DNA from: Romboutsia faecis
Lineage (GTDB): Bacteria; Bacillota; Clostridia; Peptostreptococcales; Peptostreptococcaceae
Length of the DNA stretch: 58,217 nt
NCBI RefSeq assembly: GCF_014323405.1
Contig: NZ_JACRWE010000011.1
Span: 1 to 58,217 of the forward strand
Direction of reading: 5' to 3'
Shown here: in pieces, positions 55,793-58,217 of the stretch
Layout of the letters: each line of letters starts with the position of its first letter
How positions within the stretch are numbered: position 1 is the stretch's first letter
Program-made: the position numbers and the translations under genes
The notes under the pieces: generated by a model
The model's input: the letters and a program-made list of their open reading frames with translations, nothing else
What the model was told of the DNA's origin: nothing
The model's database searches: none

Positions 55793-56074
55793 ATGAGTAG
55801 AAAAGGCGGAAAGTATTTATTTCTAGGAGCAATATTAGGATTTATTGCAGGTTTATTCTTTGCTCCTAAAAAGGGATCTGAATTAAGAAGAGACGCGAAA
55901 GAAAAATTTGATGAAGTGAAAGAAAATCCGAAAGATGTTCTACATGAAACATTAGAGGATGTAAAAGAAAAAATATCATTACTTACAGAAGATTTAGATG
56001 AAGATAATATAGAAATCTCAGAAGATGAAATAATAATAAGTAGAACTTTCGGTGGTGAGGGAGAGAGTAAGTAA
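55793..56074 (+). CDS. YtxH-domain membrane protein
   Basis: 93 residues from the ATG at 55793 (AGAGGAGAA upstream). One membrane helix (KYLFLGAILGFIAGLFFAP), then PKKGSELRRDAKEKFDEVKE and an acidic tail. The YtxH family is stress-related in bacilli. Overlaps the DUF948 gene by one base. Head of the rsbV-rsbW-sigB operon as in Clostridioides. Confidence 0.88.
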   Translation: MSRKGGKYLFLGAILGFIAGLFFAPKKGSELRRDAKEKFDEVKENPKDVLHETLEDVKEKISLLTEDLDEDNIEISEDEIIISRTFGGEGESK

Positions 56075-56331
56075 TGAATGCAATGGGGTGGCAAATCGGT
56101 GCTATTTTAATTGGAGCATCAGCTTTAATTGTGGCTATATATATAGCTAAATTATTAAACAGCACAACTAAGGTTGTGGAAAGAGCTAATAGATTAATTG
56201 ATTATAATGAAAGAAATATTCAGGAGATAATTGAAAATACAGCATCTATAACAAAAAGCGTAGATGAAATTATAGCTATACTTACGAAAGTAACTAGTAT
56301 ACTTAAGGTATTTAGGATTTTTAGAAAATAG
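56074..56331 (+). CDS. DUF948 membrane protein
   Basis: 85 residues. Membrane helix near the N-terminus (GAILIGASALIVAIYIA), then an amphipathic helix of heptads (ERNIQEIIENTASITKSV). DUF948 partners of YtxH are frequent in stress operons. Function unknown. Confidence 0.88.
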   Translation: MNAMGWQIGAILIGASALIVAIYIAKLLNSTTKVVERANRLIDYNERNIQEIIENTASITKSVDEIIAILTKVTSILKVFRIFRK

Positions 56332-56349
56332 ATATTAGGAGGTTTTTAA

Positions 56350-56667
56350 ATGTCAATAAACATAAATTCTACATTAGATTCTCAAAATAAATTTTGGGAT
56401 GTAAATTTAGGCGGAGAATTAGATGTATCTACATCAGATAAATTAAAAGAATATTTACATAAGCTAGCAGATAAAGAAATGTTAGATATGAAAATTAACC
56501 TTGAAAATTTAGAATATATAGATTCTACTGGATTAGGCGTTATGATAGGTGTTTTAAAAAAATTAAAAGTGGGAAATAAAGAAATATACATAATTAATCC
56601 TAGAAGTAATGTTAGAAAGATTTTTAATATAACAGGTCTAGATAAAATATTTAAAGTGGAGGGATAA
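56350..56667 (+). CDS. rsbV: Anti-sigma factor antagonist RsbV
   Basis: 105 residues, STAS domain. Phosphorylatable Ser59 in YIDSTGLGVM. Unphosphorylated RsbV binds RsbW and frees sigma B. GGAGG precedes the ATG. Confidence 0.92.
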   Translation: MSININSTLDSQNKFWDVNLGGELDVSTSDKLKEYLHKLADKEMLDMKINLENLEYIDSTGLGVMIGVLKKLKVGNKEIYIINPRSNVRKIFNITGLDKIFKVEG

Positions 56668-56670
56668 ATT

Positions 56671-57078
56671 TTGACTTGTGAAAGTATAAAAATGGAAATT
56701 AGCGCTAATCCAGAGTATGTAGGTATTATAAGATTGACAACTTCAGGGATAGCTAATAAGATAGGTTTTTCTATAGATGATATAGAAGACATGAAAGTTG
56801 CAGTATCAGAAGCTTGCACAAATGCAATTAAACATAGTTCGGATGATGTATTTTATATAACTTTTAATATATTAGATAATGGACTTAATATAGAGATTAA
56901 AGATAACGGAATTGGTTGTAATATAGAATCTTTAGGAAAACCGGACTTAGATAATCCAAAAGAAAATGGATTAGGAATATTTATAATACAAACTTTAATG
57001 GATGAAGTGAGTATTGAATCATCGGTCAACGAAGGAACAATAATAAAAATGACTAAATATTTAGGAGTTGATAATTAA
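56671..57078 (+). CDS. rsbW: Anti-sigma factor / serine kinase RsbW
   Basis: 135 residues, TTG start at 56671 (GGAGGG seven bases upstream). GHKL kinase: N box VSEACTNAIKHS, G1 box DNGIGCN, G2 NGLGIF. Binds sigma B, phosphorylates RsbV. The stop overlaps the sigB ATG. Confidence 0.92.
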   Translation: MTCESIKMEISANPEYVGIIRLTTSGIANKIGFSIDDIEDMKVAVSEACTNAIKHSSDDVFYITFNILDNGLNIEIKDNGIGCNIESLGKPDLDNPKENGLGIFIIQTLMDEVSIESSVNEGTIIKMTKYLGVDN

Positions 57079-57851
57079 TGAAAGACGTAGCTAATGCTAC
57101 TAATTACCTAAATATGGATAATAAAGAACTGTTCAAGATATATAGTAAAAATAAAGATAGAGAAATAAGAAATATTTTGATTGAGAGACATCTATATTTA
57201 GTAAACTTACTAGCGAGAAAGTATATTAATAAGGGTGTTGAGTTTGAAGATATTTATCAGGTGGCATCCTTAGCTTTAATATATGCTATTGATAGATATG
57301 ATATTGAAAAAGGGTTTGAATTTTCTAGCTTTGCAACTCCAACAATTGTAGGTGAAATAAAGAAATACTTTAGAGATAAGGTTTGGACATTAAGAGTACC
57401 TAGAAGAGTTCAAGAGTTAAGTAAAAAGATTAGTGAAGCTAAGTTGGTTTTAGAACAAGAAAGTAAAAAACATCCAAAGGCTAAAGATATAGCTAAGTAT
57501 TTAGGGTGTACAGAGGAAGATGTTCTAGAAGCTATGGAAGCATCGTATGGATATCAACCTATATCATTAGATGCTACAAGTAATGACGATTCAGAAGATA
57601 AAGATATTACGCTTATTGATAAAATAGGGCAAGAAGAAAATAATTTTAGAGATATAGAACATAATGATTTTATAAGTAAGTTCATGGAAACATTAAATGA
57701 ATTAGAAATAAAAATATTTAAAGATAGATTCTTTTTAGATAAAACTCAATCGACTATAGCAAAGGAATTAGATATATCTCAAATGACTGTATCTAGGCTA
57801 GAGAGAAAGATTGTAGATAAGCTTAGAAAAGAATATGAAAAAAATATATAA
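57078..57851 (+). CDS. sigB: RNA polymerase sigma factor SigB
   Basis: 257 residues. Sigma-70 region 2 (FEDIYQVASLALIYAIDRYD, FSSFATPTIVGEIKKYFRD), region 3 and region 4 (QSTIAKELDISQMTVSRLERK). General stress sigma (SigB/SigF type). The rsbV-rsbW-sigB order right before an rRNA operon is that of Clostridioides. Confidence 0.93.
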   Translation: MKDVANATNYLNMDNKELFKIYSKNKDREIRNILIERHLYLVNLLARKYINKGVEFEDIYQVASLALIYAIDRYDIEKGFEFSSFATPTIVGEIKKYFRDKVWTLRVPRRVQELSKKISEAKLVLEQESKKHPKAKDIAKYLGCTEEDVLEAMEASYGYQPISLDATSNDDSEDKDITLIDKIGQEENNFRDIEHNDFISKFMETLNELEIKIFKDRFFLDKTQSTIAKELDISQMTVSRLERKIVDKLRKEYEKNI

Positions 57852-57867
57852 AAAATGAAAAAAAGTA

Positions 57868-57896
57868 TTGACCTACTGTTTAATAGATGGTATATT
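57868..57896 (+). promoter_or_regulatory. rRNA promoter P1
   Basis: TTGACC (57868-57873), 17-base spacer, TATATT (57891-57896). Confidence 0.85.
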
Positions 57897-57942
57897 ATTA
57901 CTTGTCCGAGAGATACGGATAAAATGAGAACTGAAAAAAGTC

Positions 57943-57971
57943 TTGACTAAGAAATAAAAACTTGGTAAGAT
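57943..57971 (+). promoter_or_regulatory. rRNA promoter P2
   Basis: TTGACT (57943-57948), 17-base spacer, TAAGAT (57966-57971). Tandem with P1, 75 bases apart, as usual for Firmicutes rRNA operons. The leader 57972-58100 contains CTTTGAAAATTAAACAG, common before clostridial 16S genes. Confidence 0.8.
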
Positions 57972-58100
57972 AAGTAAGTCGAAGATAATGAACTTTGAAA
58001 ATTAAACAGTAGGTTAATTTATATAACTAATTCTTTATAAGAATTATTCGAAACAACCAAACAAAGCCAGATATATAACAGTATCTGAGCCCATCAACTT

Positions 58101-58217
<117 letters not shown>

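Overview
The window is AT-rich, low-GC Gram-positive DNA. The 16S rRNA start at the right edge, the order gyrB-gyrA-YtxH-DUF948-rsbV-rsbW-sigB-rRNA, and a DnaD-like protein plus helicase loader near purA/dnaB all point to the family Peptostreptococcaceae (relatives of Clostridioides, Paraclostridium, Romboutsia). I cannot fix the genus. The window spans the chromosomal origin (oriC around dnaA, 46.6-48.8 kb). The left 15.4 kb is a mobile-element island inserted at the 3' end of rlmH.

Island (1-15.4 kb). rlmH ends at 15402. The 27 bp covering its last codons, stop and a few bases beyond (15396-15422) recur with one mismatch at 5193-5219. The 10.2 kb between these copies holds a large serine recombinase, a DUF927/MCM-like AAA+ helicase, an SSB-like acidic-tailed protein, several small proteins including a DUF960-like one, a lipoprotein, and an HNH-endonuclease/C5-methylase pair. 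Target gene, recombinase class, helicase class and DUF960 together are the hallmarks of staphylococcal SCC elements, so I read this as an SCC-like element in a clostridial genome. To its left (1-5.19 kb) is the end of a second, tandem element with the same four-gene module (here called D, C, B, A) and its own restriction-modification pair (C5-methylase plus BglII-like nuclease), again next to the att repeat.

Core chromosome left of the origin (15.4-46.6 kb), mostly on the minus strand: rlmH, a WalJ-like hydrolase, an M1 peptidase, dnaD/dnaI-like loader genes (+), threonine aldolase, a ClpP paralogue, a five-tRNA cluster, purA, dnaB-rplI-gdpP-yybS, a MazG-like gene, rpsF-ssb-rpsR, an aminotransferase, DUF951, DUF3343-yedF, an unknown membrane-anchored protein, an XRE-TPR regulator, a NifS-like enzyme, parB-parA-noc, rsmG-mnmG-mnmE, jag-yidC-yidD-rnpA-rpmH.

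Origin and right side (46.6-58.2 kb), plus strand: oriC with DnaA boxes on both sides of dnaA, then dnaN, yaaA, recF, gyrB, gyrA, YtxH and DUF948 genes, the rsbV-rsbW-sigB general-stress operon, two tandem rRNA promoters and the beginning of 16S rRNA.

For many genes I moved the start to the ATG/GTG/TTG preceded by a good ribosome-binding site; each such choice is stated.
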